A DNA stretch of 64,000 nucleotides from Bacteroidota bacterium (GTDB taxonomy: Bacteria > Bacteroidota > Bacteroidia > Chitinophagales > Chitinophagaceae). Every line of letters begins with the position of its first letter. Within the stretch, counting starts at the first letter, position 1. The notes below the pieces were generated by a model that was not told where the DNA came from, did no database searches, and saw only the letters and a list, made by a program, of their open reading frames with translations. This document shows, piece after piece, positions 53,310-62,231 of this stretch. A program made the position numbers and the translations under genes. The DNA lies in NCBI GenBank assembly GCA_018266455.1, contig JAFEAJ010000005.1, positions 1 through 64,000 on the forward strand. Reading direction: 5' to 3'.

Positions 53310-54282
53310 AACAGGCATTGTTGGCGGAGCGGGTTACACTGGTGGCGAATTAATACGCTTATTATTAAACCACCCGCTTACGGAAATTGTTTTCGTGAAC
53401 AGCAAAAGCAATGCAGGCAAGTATTTACACGAAGTGCACAAAGACATGGTTGGTGAAACTGACCTGACATTCACTTCAGAGTTAAAGAATGGAATTGATG
53501 TTTTGTTTCTGTGCGTTGGGCATGGCGATGCAAAAAAGTTTTTGCAGGAAAATAAAATTGCCAATGAAATAAAGATTATAGACTTATCACAGGACTTTCG
53601 CCTGCATCAAACATCCCAGATTGGGCAACGTGCTTTTATTTACGGATTGCCGGAAATAAATAAAGAACAAATACTATCTGCACACAACATTGCAAACCCC
53701 GGATGCTTTGCAACGGCCATTCAACTGGGGTTATTGCCATTGGCCCAAGCCGGATTATTAAATGAAGTCTATTCTACCGGCATCACTGGTTCTACGGGCG
53801 CCGGGCAAGGGCTATCTGATACTTCTCATTTTTCGTGGCGCGCAAATAACATCCAGGCATATAAAACATTATCGCATCAGCATTTGAAAGAGATAACACA
53901 ATCGCTAAATCAACTTTCAAATAACCAATCAACCAATCAGCTTATTAACTTCGTTCCCTGGCGTGGCGATTTTACACGCGGCATTTTTATCAGTTCAACC
54001 ATTCATTGCGACAAACCGTTGGATGAACTGGTCGCTTTATATAAAGAATTTTATAATGGTCATCCGTTTACCATCATTAATCAGGAATCAATATTTTTAA
54101 AACAGGTGGTAAATACAAATAATTGTATCATTCAATTAGAAAAAGCAGGAAGCAAATTAGTTGTTCACTCAGCTCTCGACAACCTGTTAAAAGGAGCATC
54201 CGGGCAGGCTTTACAAAATATGAACCTGATTTTTGGCATAGATGAAACAATGGGCTTGAAATTGAAAGCAAATTACTTTTGA
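53293..54282 (+). CDS. argC: N-acyl-gamma-glutamyl-phosphate reductase
   Basis: ArgC reduces the acylglutamyl phosphate to the semialdehyde with NADPH. The 329-residue protein has the Rossmann start IVGGAGYTGGELIRLLLNHP and the catalytic cysteine in NPGCFATAIQ. STGITGSTGAGQGLSDTSHF and FVPWRGDFTRGIF follow as in the family. Two adjacent ATG codons (53293, 53296) may both serve, within the end of argG. After it comes an inserted four-helix-bundle gene, then argD. Confidence 0.96.
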   Translation: MMKKIKTGIVGGAGYTGGELIRLLLNHPLTEIVFVNSKSNAGKYLHEVHKDMVGETDLTFTSELKNGIDVLFLCVGHGDAKKFLQENKIANEIKIIDLSQDFRLHQTSQIGQRAFIYGLPEINKEQILSAHNIANPGCFATAIQLGLLPLAQAGLLNEVYSTGITGSTGAGQGLSDTSHFSWRANNIQAYKTLSHQHLKEITQSLNQLSNNQSTNQLINFVPWRGDFTRGIFISSTIHCDKPLDELVALYKEFYNGHPFTIINQESIFLKQVVNTNNCIIQLEKAGSKLVVHSALDNLLKGASGQALQNMNLIFGIDETMGLKLKANYF

Positions 54283-54326
54283 GGCTGAGTGCCGAGCGCA
54301 TCATGCTAAAGTAAAAAACTTATAAT

Positions 54327-54692
54327 ATGCGAGACTTTAAAAAATATGATGTTTGGATTAAACCACACGATTTAGCCCTTATGGGTTATAAAGAAATCGC
54401 TCCGCTTTTTCCAAAGACAGAGCAGTTTACATTGATTAATCAAATGAAAAGAGCAGCTTATTGTGTTCCTTTCAATAATGCCGAAGAATGTGGAAGAAAT
54501 ACAGATAAGGATTTTGTTCATTTTCTTAACCAGCCTATAGAGCCGGTACAGGAGTTTGCATATTGTTTTCTTCCATCAAAAAATCTCGATTCCATTAATA
54601 ATGAAAAATATAGCATAGCGAATGAGAGGCTCAATGAGATAAAAGCAAAACTTATTCATTTAATCAAATCAATCAGGGGCAATTCGAACTAA
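54327..54692 (+). CDS. Four-helix-bundle protein (23S rRNA intervening-sequence protein family)
   Basis: This is a 121-residue all-helical protein of the S23/IVP family, often encoded inside 23S rRNA insertions but also found free in Bacteroidota. The family pattern is visible: FKKYDVWIKPHDLALMGYKE, then FPKTEQFTLINQMKRAAYCVP and AEECGRNTDKDFVHFLNQ. Function is unknown; the proteins form pentamers and some act as accessory factors of diversity-generating retroelements (none is seen here). It interrupts the arginine operon between argC and argD, with 44 and 42 bp spacers on either side. Confidence 0.85.
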   Translation: MRDFKKYDVWIKPHDLALMGYKEIAPLFPKTEQFTLINQMKRAAYCVPFNNAEECGRNTDKDFVHFLNQPIEPVQEFAYCFLPSKNLDSINNEKYSIANERLNEIKAKLIHLIKSIRGNSN

Positions 54693-54734
54693 GGAGCGCT
54701 ATGCATTCAGTGTTCTGCAATTAAGCTTAAAATC

Positions 54735-55892
54735 ATGCATTTATTCAACGTTTATCCAATCAATAACATCACTATCACAAAAGCCAAAGGCTCTTATGTG
54801 TGGGATGATAAAGGACAGCAATATTTAGACATGTACGGCGGCCATGCTGTAATTTCAATCGGGCACACGCACCCTCATTATGTGGGTCGCGTAACTGGCC
54901 AATTGAACAAAATTGGCTTCTATTCCAATTCCCTAAAAATCCCTTTGCAAGAAGAACTTGCTGAGAAATTGGGGAAAATATCAGGCAAAGAAGGCTACCA
55001 GTTGTTCCTTTGCAATTCCGGTGCCGAGGCAAATGAGAATGCATTAAAACTGGCATCCTTTTACAACAACAGGAAAAAAATTATTGCATTTACAAAATCA
55101 TTTCACGGAAGGACATCGCTTGCAGTTGCCGCAACGGATAACCCAACTATTGTTGCACCGGTGAACCAAACCGATAATGTTGTTTTTCTCCCTTTCGATG
55201 ATGAAGCTGTTTTAGAAGGATACTTCAAAAAAAACGGCAATGAAATCTCCTCTGTAATTATTGAGGGGGTTCAGGGAGTTGGGGGCATCAACCTGGCATC
55301 AGTTCATTTTTTGCAAACAATAAGAAAGCTTTGTACTGAATACAATGCAGTGTTTATAGCCGACAGTGTTCAATGTGGTTATGGACGCACCGGCAAATTT
55401 TTCAGTCATGATTATGCCAACGTGAATGCTGATATTTACACGATGGCAAAGGGCATGGGAAATGGTTTTCCTGTTGCAGGAATCATCATTGCTCCGCATA
55501 TCCGGGCAAAACATTTTATGCTGGGCACTACTTTCGGGGGAAACCATCTTGCCTGTGCTGCAGCGCTTGCCGTGCTGGAAGTGATAGAGAAAGAATGCTT
55601 AATGCAGAACGCGGAAGGCCTGGGGAACTATCTGATGGATGAATTGAAAAAAATCCCTTATTTGATGAATGTCCGGGGCAGAGGGCTAATGATCGGTTTT
55701 GATGTTCCCGAAGAATTAAAAGAGTTGAAAAAAAACCTGTTGTTCAACCAGCATATTTTTACGGGAGAAGCAAAACCCAATGTAATCAGGTTGCTGCCAT
55801 CGCTGGCATTAAGAAAAAAAGACGCAGACGAATTTTTGGATGCAGTGAAAGAAGAAATTGAAGCGATGGTGCCAGAGCCACGATTATCCTGA
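54735..55892 (+). CDS. argD: N-acylornithine aminotransferase
   Basis: ArgD converts the acylglutamate semialdehyde to acylornithine with glutamate as donor. The 385-residue class III aminotransferase has FLCNSGAEANENALKLAS, SFHGRTSLAVAATDN, IADSVQCGYGRTGKFF and the PLP lysine in MAKGMGNGFPVAG. Aspartate in ADSVQ replaces the more usual DEVQ, but the fold signature is intact. Placement between argC and the transcarbamylase gene fixes its role. Confidence 0.95.
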   Translation: MHLFNVYPINNITITKAKGSYVWDDKGQQYLDMYGGHAVISIGHTHPHYVGRVTGQLNKIGFYSNSLKIPLQEELAEKLGKISGKEGYQLFLCNSGAEANENALKLASFYNNRKKIIAFTKSFHGRTSLAVAATDNPTIVAPVNQTDNVVFLPFDDEAVLEGYFKKNGNEISSVIIEGVQGVGGINLASVHFLQTIRKLCTEYNAVFIADSVQCGYGRTGKFFSHDYANVNADIYTMAKGMGNGFPVAGIIIAPHIRAKHFMLGTTFGGNHLACAAALAVLEVIEKECLMQNAEGLGNYLMDELKKIPYLMNVRGRGLMIGFDVPEELKELKKNLLFNQHIFTGEAKPNVIRLLPSLALRKKDADEFLDAVKEEIEAMVPEPRLS

Positions 55893-55991
55893 TTTGAGTG
55901 ATTCGCCTGCAAATGGAGAAAAGAAAAGTAAAAAGTGTATCTCTAAATTTTTGGCTTCGGCTTTTGAATTTTTACTTATCAAACATCGTAC

Positions 55992-56960
55992 ATGAGAAAT
56001 TTTATTTCCGTTCATGACGTAAACAACATTGATGCGATGGTAAAAAAAGCATTGATGTACAAAGCAAGTCCTTTCGCTGATAAAACACTTGGCGCCAATA
56101 AACGGATAGGCCTGGTTTTTTTGAACCCGAGCATGCGCACAAGGATCAGCACGCAAATAGCTGCCCAGAACCTTGGCATGGAGCCAATCGTGTTTAATGT
56201 TGACAAAGAGGGCTGGGCGATAGAGTTTGAAGAAGAAGCCATTATGAGCGGGAATACTGTGGAGCATGTAAAAGATGCAGCGCCAATAATGGGAAAATAT
56301 TTTGACATTCTTTGCATCCGCACTTTCCCTTCGCTTAAAAATAAAGAAGACGATTACAGCGAATTGTACATCAACCAATTTATAAAATATGCGGGCATTC
56401 CTGTGGTAAGCCTGGAAAGCGCGACGCTGCACCCGCTGCAATCGTTAACAGATATTATTACTATCCAGGAAATTTTAAACCTGAGCCATCAAACTTCAAA
56501 TCCCAAAATTGTTATCACCTGGGCGCCTCACATAAAACCACTGCCACAGTGCGTGGCAAACAGTTTTGCCCAATGGGTCAACAAATGGGGTAAAGCAGAT
56601 TTTGTGATCTGCCATCCCCAGGAATACGAACTGGATGATCAGTTTACGAATGGGGCAACCATCACGCACCAACAGGACGAAGCATTGATGAATGCAGATT
56701 TTGTGTATGTAAAAAACTGGAGCACCTATACTGATTATGGCAAAATCTACTGCAACGATCCTGAATGGATGCTCACGAATGAAAAAATGAGGCTGACCAA
56801 TAACGCAAAACTGATGCATTGTTTACCAGTCCGAAGAAATGTGGAATTGAGCGATGAAGTATTAGATAGCCCAAACTGCATCGTTACACAACAGGCAGGA
56901 AACAGGGTGTGGGCAGCCCAGGCAGTTTTGAGTGAAATATTGCAAAACCATAAGCAGTAA
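55992..56960 (+). CDS. argF': N-succinylornithine (acylornithine) transcarbamylase
   Basis: This enzyme transfers carbamoyl from carbamoyl phosphate to an N-acylated ornithine, giving N-acylcitrulline, instead of acting on free ornithine. The 322-residue protein has the carbamoyl-phosphate site FLNPSMRTRIST (family-specific form), the ESATLHPLQSLTDI loop and MHCLPVRRNVELSDEV. The residue that separates acetyl- from succinyl-ornithine enzymes (Glu92 in Xanthomonas, Pro90 in Bacteroides fragilis) is Val90 here (GNTVEH). Mutating Glu92 to Val made the Xanthomonas enzyme accept succinylornithine, so succinyl is the likelier substrate. Confidence 0.93.
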   Translation: MRNFISVHDVNNIDAMVKKALMYKASPFADKTLGANKRIGLVFLNPSMRTRISTQIAAQNLGMEPIVFNVDKEGWAIEFEEEAIMSGNTVEHVKDAAPIMGKYFDILCIRTFPSLKNKEDDYSELYINQFIKYAGIPVVSLESATLHPLQSLTDIITIQEILNLSHQTSNPKIVITWAPHIKPLPQCVANSFAQWVNKWGKADFVICHPQEYELDDQFTNGATITHQQDEALMNADFVYVKNWSTYTDYGKIYCNDPEWMLTNEKMRLTNNAKLMHCLPVRRNVELSDEVLDSPNCIVTQQAGNRVWAAQAVLSEILQNHKQ

Positions 56961-56969
56961 TCAATAAGT

Positions 56970-57767
56970 ATGGAAGATTTATATGTAATAAAGATTGGCG
57001 GAAATATTATTGATGATGAAAAAAAATTAAAATCATTTCTTCACGCATTTTCATCGCTCGGGTCACATAAAATATTGGTGCATGGCGGAGGAAAGCTGGC
57101 TACAAAACTGGCAGCCGTTTTAGGTATCCCTCAGCAATTGGTCGATGGCCGAAGGATCACAGATGCTGAAACACTGAAAGTGGTAACGATGGTCTATGCA
57201 GGCTATATCAATAAAAATATTGTTGCGCAATTGCAATCGCACAGCTGTAACGCAATTGGGTTGAGTGGCGCTGATGCAAATATTATTCAGGCACATAAAA
57301 GATTGCATCCGGCTATTGATTATGGGTTTGTTGGAGATGTTGATGCACTGAACGCTGAACGCTTAACCCAGTTTCTTAAATCAGGGTTAACCCCGGTAAT
57401 AGCTCCAATAACGAATGACAACCAGGGGCAATTGTTGAATACCAATGCAGATACCATTGCGCAGGAAACAGCTAAAGCGATGAGCCGGCATTACACCGTC
57501 CAACTGATTTATTCATTCGAAAAAAGCGGCGTGCTGCTTGATATTAATGATGAAAGCAGCGTGATACGGAACCTGACAAAGCCTTATTTTGAAGAGTTGA
57601 AATCTACCAATGCCCGAGAAGCTAAGATTTTTGCAGGGATGATACCCAAGATCGACAATGCATTTTTAGCACTGAACAGCGGGGTAAAAAAAGTGATAAT
57701 AGGGAAGGCCGAAGATCTTTTTAGTTTGCTTGAAGGGAAATCCGGAACGGCAATTATTGATCAGTAG
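56970..57767 (+). CDS. argB: N-acylglutamate kinase
   Basis: ArgB phosphorylates N-acylglutamate. The 265-residue amino-acid kinase has KIGGNIIDD at the start, KILVHGGGK, GLSGADANIIQA and NTNADTIAQETAKA, and it lacks the N-terminal helix of the arginine-inhibited hexameric type, so feedback inhibition by arginine at this enzyme is less likely. It starts 9 bp after the transcarbamylase stop. Confidence 0.95.
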   Translation: MEDLYVIKIGGNIIDDEKKLKSFLHAFSSLGSHKILVHGGGKLATKLAAVLGIPQQLVDGRRITDAETLKVVTMVYAGYINKNIVAQLQSHSCNAIGLSGADANIIQAHKRLHPAIDYGFVGDVDALNAERLTQFLKSGLTPVIAPITNDNQGQLLNTNADTIAQETAKAMSRHYTVQLIYSFEKSGVLLDINDESSVIRNLTKPYFEELKSTNAREAKIFAGMIPKIDNAFLALNSGVKKVIIGKAEDLFSLLEGKSGTAIIDQ

Positions 57768-57782
57768 GGATAAAGGACTTTT

Positions 57783-58856
57783 ATGAATGATGAAAAAATA
57801 AAAATATTAGAGCAGGATTCGATTGCATTGTTGAAACAATTAATCTCCATACCTTCTTTCTCAAAAGAAGAAAAAGAGACTGCTGACCTGATTTGCAATT
57901 TCTTTGAGAAGCATCAGGTGCCGTTTTCAAGAATAGGCAACAATGTATACGCCAAAAACAGCCATTATGATGCTTCAAAACAAAATGTTTTATTAAACTC
58001 TCACCACGATACTGTCAAGCCCAACAAAGGATATACGCATGACCCTTTCGAGCCTTTGGAAAAAGACGGAAAAATTTTCGGTCTTGGGAGCAACGACGCA
58101 GGCGGCTGCCTTGTTTGCCTGATAGCGGCTTTCTTATACTTCTACAATCGGGAAGGCATGAGCTATAATATTCTTTTTGTGGCAAGCGCTGAGGAAGAAA
58201 TAAGTGGCACAAATGGCATTGAATTGGTATTGCCTCATTTAGGAAAAATTGATTTTGGCATTGTTGGCGAACCGACAAATTTAGAAATGGCTGTTGCTGA
58301 AAAAGGGCTGATGGTAATTGATGGCTTGGCTCAGGGCCGCTTAGGCCATGCAGCCCGCAATGAAGGAGAAAATGCTTTATATAATGCAGTAGACGACATC
58401 AACTGGATAAGGAATTACAGGTTTGAGAAAGTGAGCCCGCTGCTGGGCGAATCCCGTATGGCAGTTACCATTATTGGAACAGAAAACACACAGCATAATG
58501 TAGTGCCCTCACAATGTAAATTTGTGATTGATGTGCGGGTGAACGAACTGTACACGTTTGATGAAGTTTTGGAAATACTAAGAAAGAACCTGAAAAGCCG
58601 GCTTGTACCAAGAACAACAAGAATGAAACCCAGTTCTATTTCACTAAACCACCCAATGGTAAAAGCAGGTTTGGCTTTGGGCAAAGGATATTTTGGTTCG
58701 CCCACCACATCAGATAAAGCATTAATGCCTTTCCCAACGCTGAAAATGGGGCCGGGCAATTCCGCAAGAAGCCATACTGCAGATGAGTATATTTATATCG
58801 CCGAAATCAGGGATGGGATCAGGACCTATATCCAGTTGTTGAATGAATTTATTTGA
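57783..58856 (+). CDS. argE: M20-family deacylase, N-acylcitrulline/acylornithine hydrolase
   Basis: This zinc-dependent amidohydrolase of 357 residues would release citrulline from N-acylcitrulline. Metal ligands lie in NSHHDTV, GSNDAGG, SAEEEISG and a C-terminal SHTADEY. The dimerisation domain is in the middle (GRLGHAARNEGENAL). Because the pathway runs through an acylated citrulline, the substrate is probably N-succinyl- or N-acetylcitrulline rather than acetylornithine. It starts 15 bp after argB. Confidence 0.93.
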   Translation: MNDEKIKILEQDSIALLKQLISIPSFSKEEKETADLICNFFEKHQVPFSRIGNNVYAKNSHYDASKQNVLLNSHHDTVKPNKGYTHDPFEPLEKDGKIFGLGSNDAGGCLVCLIAAFLYFYNREGMSYNILFVASAEEEISGTNGIELVLPHLGKIDFGIVGEPTNLEMAVAEKGLMVIDGLAQGRLGHAARNEGENALYNAVDDINWIRNYRFEKVSPLLGESRMAVTIIGTENTQHNVVPSQCKFVIDVRVNELYTFDEVLEILRKNLKSRLVPRTTRMKPSSISLNHPMVKAGLALGKGYFGSPTTSDKALMPFPTLKMGPGNSARSHTADEYIYIAEIRDGIRTYIQLLNEFI

Positions 58857-58870
58857 TCACGCAAAACACA

Positions 58871-58917
58871 TAATGCTTGATGCTAAACGCAGTGTTAAGC
58901 ATTTGCGTCAAGCATTA
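58871..58917 (+). repeat. Inverted repeat in the argE-argH spacer
   Basis: TAATGCTTGA (58871-58880) pairs perfectly with TCAAGCATTA (58908-58917), and inner TGCT/AGCA pairing is possible. It nearly fills the 71-bp gap. No U-run follows, so it is not a clear terminator; a REP-like or mRNA-stabilising element is possible. Confidence 0.6.
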
Positions 58918-58927
58918 AGCACCGATT

Positions 58928-60229
58928 ATGAAACTCTGGAACAAAGACAACACCAACACTTCGCAACTTGTCGAAACCTTTACCGTGGGCAGGGACAAAG
59001 AGTTTGATATTTTATTAGCAGAACATGACGTGCTCGGATCACTGGCACATACGCAAATGCTGGAAAGCATTGGGTTATTGACAAAAGAAGAGCTGGCGTC
59101 CATTCAGGAAGCGCTTAATAACATCCTTCAGGACATTCACGATGGCAAATTTACCATAGACAAAAATGCGGAAGACATTCACTCGCAAATTGAATTGATG
59201 CTCACGCAACGCATTGGCGAGGCCGGCAAAAAAGTCCATAGCGGAAGAAGCCGTAACGACCAGGTCGCGGTTGATATCAAGCTGTACCTGCGTTCAGAAA
59301 TATTAAAAATAAAAGAAGAAGCCAAAGGCCTCTTCGATTTATTAATAGCACAAAGTGAAAAATTTAAGGATAAACTATTGCCGGGATACACGCACCTGCA
59401 AATCGCTATGCCATCTTCATTCGGGTTATGGTTTGGGGCTTATGCAGAAAGTTTGACAGAAGACTTTGAACTGCTGGCAGCAGCATACCATGTCGCCAAT
59501 AAAAACCCGCTTGGAAGCGGGGCCGGATATGGTTCATCGTTCCCGTTGAACAGGGCCATGACTACTAAATTGTTGCATTTTGGATCGCTTAATTACAATT
59601 CGGTTTATGCCCAAATGAGCCGAGGCAAAACAGAAAGGATTGTAGCAATGGCGCTAAGCAGCCTTGCTGCAACATTGAGCAAACTTTCAATGGACGCCTG
59701 CTTGTACCTCAATCAAAATTTTGGTTTCATTTCTTTTCCTAATGAGCTCACTACTGGCAGCAGCATTATGCCACATAAAAAAAACCCTGATGTATTTGAA
59801 CTGGCCCGTGCCAAATGCAACCGCATTCAATCTGTACCAAATGAGCTGACGCTGCTGATCAACAACCTGCCTTCGGGATACCATCGCGACCTTCAGCTCA
59901 CCAAAGAAATCCTTTTCCCTGCCATTGAAGAACTAAAAGCCTGCCTGCAAATAATTCGGTTAATGTTATCAAATATTGAAATCAGGGACAATATCCTCAG
60001 CGAGGATAAATACAAATATATCTTCAGCGTGGAAGCTGTTAATGAAATGGTGAACAAAGGCATCCCTTTCCGTGAAGCCTATAAGCAAATTGGCAACCAG
60101 ATTGAAAAAGGGGAGTTCTTTTTTGATTATCAAAAGAAACTGAACCACACTCATGAAGGCAGCATTGGGAATTTGTGCATTAAAGAAATCAAGGAGGCGA
60201 TGGGAATGGCGCTAAAAAAATTCAAATAG
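58928..60229 (+). CDS. argH: Argininosuccinate lyase
   Basis: ArgH splits argininosuccinate into arginine and fumarate, the last step. The 433-residue protein has HSQIELMLTQRIGEAGKKVHSGRSRNDQ in part (the catalytic His region), LPGYTHLQIAMPSSFG and the fumarase-family signature GSSIMPHKKNPD. NPLGSGAGYGSSFPLNR is also typical. It closes the arginine cluster, followed after 47 bp by two DUF4251 genes. Confidence 0.97.
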   Translation: MKLWNKDNTNTSQLVETFTVGRDKEFDILLAEHDVLGSLAHTQMLESIGLLTKEELASIQEALNNILQDIHDGKFTIDKNAEDIHSQIELMLTQRIGEAGKKVHSGRSRNDQVAVDIKLYLRSEILKIKEEAKGLFDLLIAQSEKFKDKLLPGYTHLQIAMPSSFGLWFGAYAESLTEDFELLAAAYHVANKNPLGSGAGYGSSFPLNRAMTTKLLHFGSLNYNSVYAQMSRGKTERIVAMALSSLAATLSKLSMDACLYLNQNFGFISFPNELTTGSSIMPHKKNPDVFELARAKCNRIQSVPNELTLLINNLPSGYHRDLQLTKEILFPAIEELKACLQIIRLMLSNIEIRDNILSEDKYKYIFSVEAVNEMVNKGIPFREAYKQIGNQIEKGEFFFDYQKKLNHTHEGSIGNLCIKEIKEAMGMALKKFK

Positions 60230-60276
60230 CTGGGACTAATTTAGAATACTTAACTTCGGTTACAAAACTCCTTACG

Positions 60277-60756
60277 ATGAATAAAATACTATTAACATTT
60301 TCGATTTTGTCAATTGCCATTTTCAGCTCAGGCCCTCTTCTTGCCCAAGGTGCAGACAATATGCAACAGGCGGAAACCATTAAAGCGCTAGTCAATGCGC
60401 AGCAATATACTTTTGTTGCACAGATAGCAGTCCCATCTAATATGCCCGCCCAACAACTTTCTTCGGTTTTCCAGGTAAAGATTAGCAAAGACTCTGTGCA
60501 GGCCTCGTTACCGTATTATGGGAAAACCAATACTATGCCATCTAGCTTATTGGATAACGGTATCAATTTCAAAGTTTCAAATTTCAAATACTCCCTAAAT
60601 GAGAAGAAAAAAGGTGGTTGGAATATTAAAATCAATATAAAAGACGGTGGTGATGTAAAGCAATTAACCTTGGCGATTACCGCTTTGGGTTACACAACAC
60701 TGGGAGTAACCAGCGAAAACAGGGAATTTATTTCATTTAGAGGTTATATCCAGTAG
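60277..60756 (+). CDS. DUF4251-domain secreted protein (copy 1)
   Basis: This 159-residue exported protein has a signal peptide (about 1-24, ending LAQG) and a DUF4251 domain with QQYTFVAQIAVPSNMP, the VKISKDSVQASLPYYGK core and YSLNEKKKGGWNIKINI. Function is unknown; DUF4251 proteins are common in Bacteroidota envelopes. It has a tandem paralogue 27 bp downstream. Its place 47 bp behind argH may be by chance rather than functional. Confidence 0.88.
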   Translation: MNKILLTFSILSIAIFSSGPLLAQGADNMQQAETIKALVNAQQYTFVAQIAVPSNMPAQQLSSVFQVKISKDSVQASLPYYGKTNTMPSSLLDNGINFKVSNFKYSLNEKKKGGWNIKINIKDGGDVKQLTLAITALGYTTLGVTSENREFISFRGYIQ

Positions 60757-60783
60757 AACCAGTTTTTTATTGTTCCATCTATT

Positions 60784-61275
60784 ATGAAAAAGCCAGCATT
60801 TTTTGCCGTTATATTATCAGCAATACTACTATTCGCCACAGGGTTTCTTTTGGCGCAAGCCCCAAAAAATGAGAAAGAAAATAAAAAAGAAGCCCATATT
60901 GAGTCATTGATTTATGCGCAACATTTTTCTTTTGAAGCGCAAACAGCATTGCCCTTTAGCATGAAAAGCCGGCAACTCACCTACGGCTACGAGCTAAAAG
61001 TCACAAAAGATACTTTAGATTGCCATCTTCCTTATTTTGGCAGAGCCTATGTGGCCCCAATAACTCCCTCTGATGGGGGCATACAATTTAAAACAACCGA
61101 TTTTAAATACAGCGCTGTTGCAAGAAAAAAAGGCGGGTGGGATATAACCATAAGCCCTCAAAATGCAGGGGATACCAGGCAAATGACGCTTTATGTTTCT
61201 TCGGCCGGATATGCCAGTTTGCAAGTAATTAGCAATAACAGGCAGCCAATCTCCTTCAATGGTTATATAAAATAA
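60784..61275 (+). CDS. DUF4251-domain secreted protein (copy 2)
   Basis: This 163-residue protein is a paralogue of the preceding gene: signal peptide (about 1-24), then AQHFSFEAQTALPFSM, TKDTLDCHLPYFGRAY, YSAVARKKGGWDITI and a closing ISFNGYIK that parallels ISFRGYIQ in copy 1. The clear position-by-position match shows a tandem duplication that has since diverged. Function is unknown. Confidence 0.88.
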   Translation: MKKPAFFAVILSAILLFATGFLLAQAPKNEKENKKEAHIESLIYAQHFSFEAQTALPFSMKSRQLTYGYELKVTKDTLDCHLPYFGRAYVAPITPSDGGIQFKTTDFKYSAVARKKGGWDITISPQNAGDTRQMTLYVSSAGYASLQVISNNRQPISFNGYIK

Positions 61276-61292
61276 ATTGTCCCATAGCGCAT

Positions 61293-62027
61293 TTACAAGC
61301 TCATCATCTCTTTGAACCGAACAGTTTGCCTTCTGCTAACTTCAATTTTTTCGCCGCCTTTTAATTCGAGCAAAAGACCGCCATTAAAATAAGGTTCAAT
61401 CTTTTCAATCATGCGCAAATTGGCAATATGCTTCCTGTTGGCCCTGAAAAAAACTTTTTCATCCAATCTTTCTTCAAGGGCATTTAAAGATTTTAAGATT
61501 AGGGGCTTATTAGGGCCAAAATAAACTTTTGCATAATTGCCTACACTTTCAAATAAACGGATATCTGAAAGTTTCACGAACCAGCAGCGTTCCCCATCTT
61601 TCACAAAAACCTGGTCATGCTCACTAAGAATACTTTTATTGGTAGAAACCTCATGTTCATGATAAGTTTCTTTATCATCATCAAAATGCAGCTTTTGTAA
61701 GGCATCCGCCAGTCGTTTTGGCTCAACAGGCTTAAGCAGATAGTCAAGCGCATTCACCTCGAATGCCTTTAATGCATATTCATCATAAGCAGTGGTAAAA
61801 ATAACATCAGGAGTCTTATTTAGCTCTGAAAGCATATCAAACCCTGTTTTCCCGGGCATCTGGATGTCGAGGAAGATAAGATCGGGATTAAGGTTTTCTA
61901 TTTTTTCAATCCCTTCATTAGCGTTTGCGGCCTCAGCAATTACTTCAACATCAGGGAACTCCTGCAACATTTTTTTTAATTCATTCCTTGCCAGGCGCTC
62001 GTCATCGATAATTATAGTCCTTATCAT
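61293..62027 (-). CDS. LytTR-family response regulator
   Basis: This 244-residue regulator has a receiver domain (about 1-115) with the acidic pair DDE, phospho-acceptor Asp54 in FLDIQMPGKTG, and the conserved Lys in YLLKPVEPKRL. A LytTR DNA-binding domain follows (about 140-240; FVKDGERCWFVKLSDI, FFRANRKHIANL, VSRRQTVRFKEMM). The usual partner, a LytS/YehU-type histidine kinase, is not adjacent in this window; the upstream space to the T9SS gene holds none. It is convergent with the second DUF4251 gene, 17 bp apart. Confidence 0.93.
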   Translation of the reverse strand: MIRTIIIDDERLARNELKKMLQEFPDVEVIAEAANANEGIEKIENLNPDLIFLDIQMPGKTGFDMLSELNKTPDVIFTTAYDEYALKAFEVNALDYLLKPVEPKRLADALQKLHFDDDKETYHEHEVSTNKSILSEHDQVFVKDGERCWFVKLSDIRLFESVGNYAKVYFGPNKPLILKSLNALEERLDEKVFFRANRKHIANLRMIEKIEPYFNGGLLLELKGGEKIEVSRRQTVRFKEMMSL

Positions 62028-62167
62028 ACTGATAAATTTTATGGCACAATAAACAATGTTTGTGCTAAAGTAGCAAAATTGACAAAAACTGGTATTGGAA
62101 AATGATTATCGGTAAATACCAACTATCGCCTACGAAAAAGTGTGATGAGAAGTTTTGTTGCCAAAGT

Positions 62168-62195
62168 AAAAGGCCAGGCTTAGACAAGCCCGGCC
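62168..62195 (-). terminator. Intrinsic terminator of the T9SS-cargo gene
   Basis: A 10-bp stem pairs 62186-62195 with 62172-62181 (one G-U pair in minus-strand RNA, 4-nt loop) and is followed by UUUUACUUU. It lies 36 bp past the stop of the 62232-63536 gene. Confidence 0.8.
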
Positions 62196-62231
62196 GTTGT
62201 TGATCGTACCCTTTAAAACTAAAACCTTTAA

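Noticed and set aside
54327..54692. Diversity-generating retroelement (IVP-like proteins can be Avd)
   Set aside because: No reverse transcriptase, template repeat or variable repeat is visible nearby.
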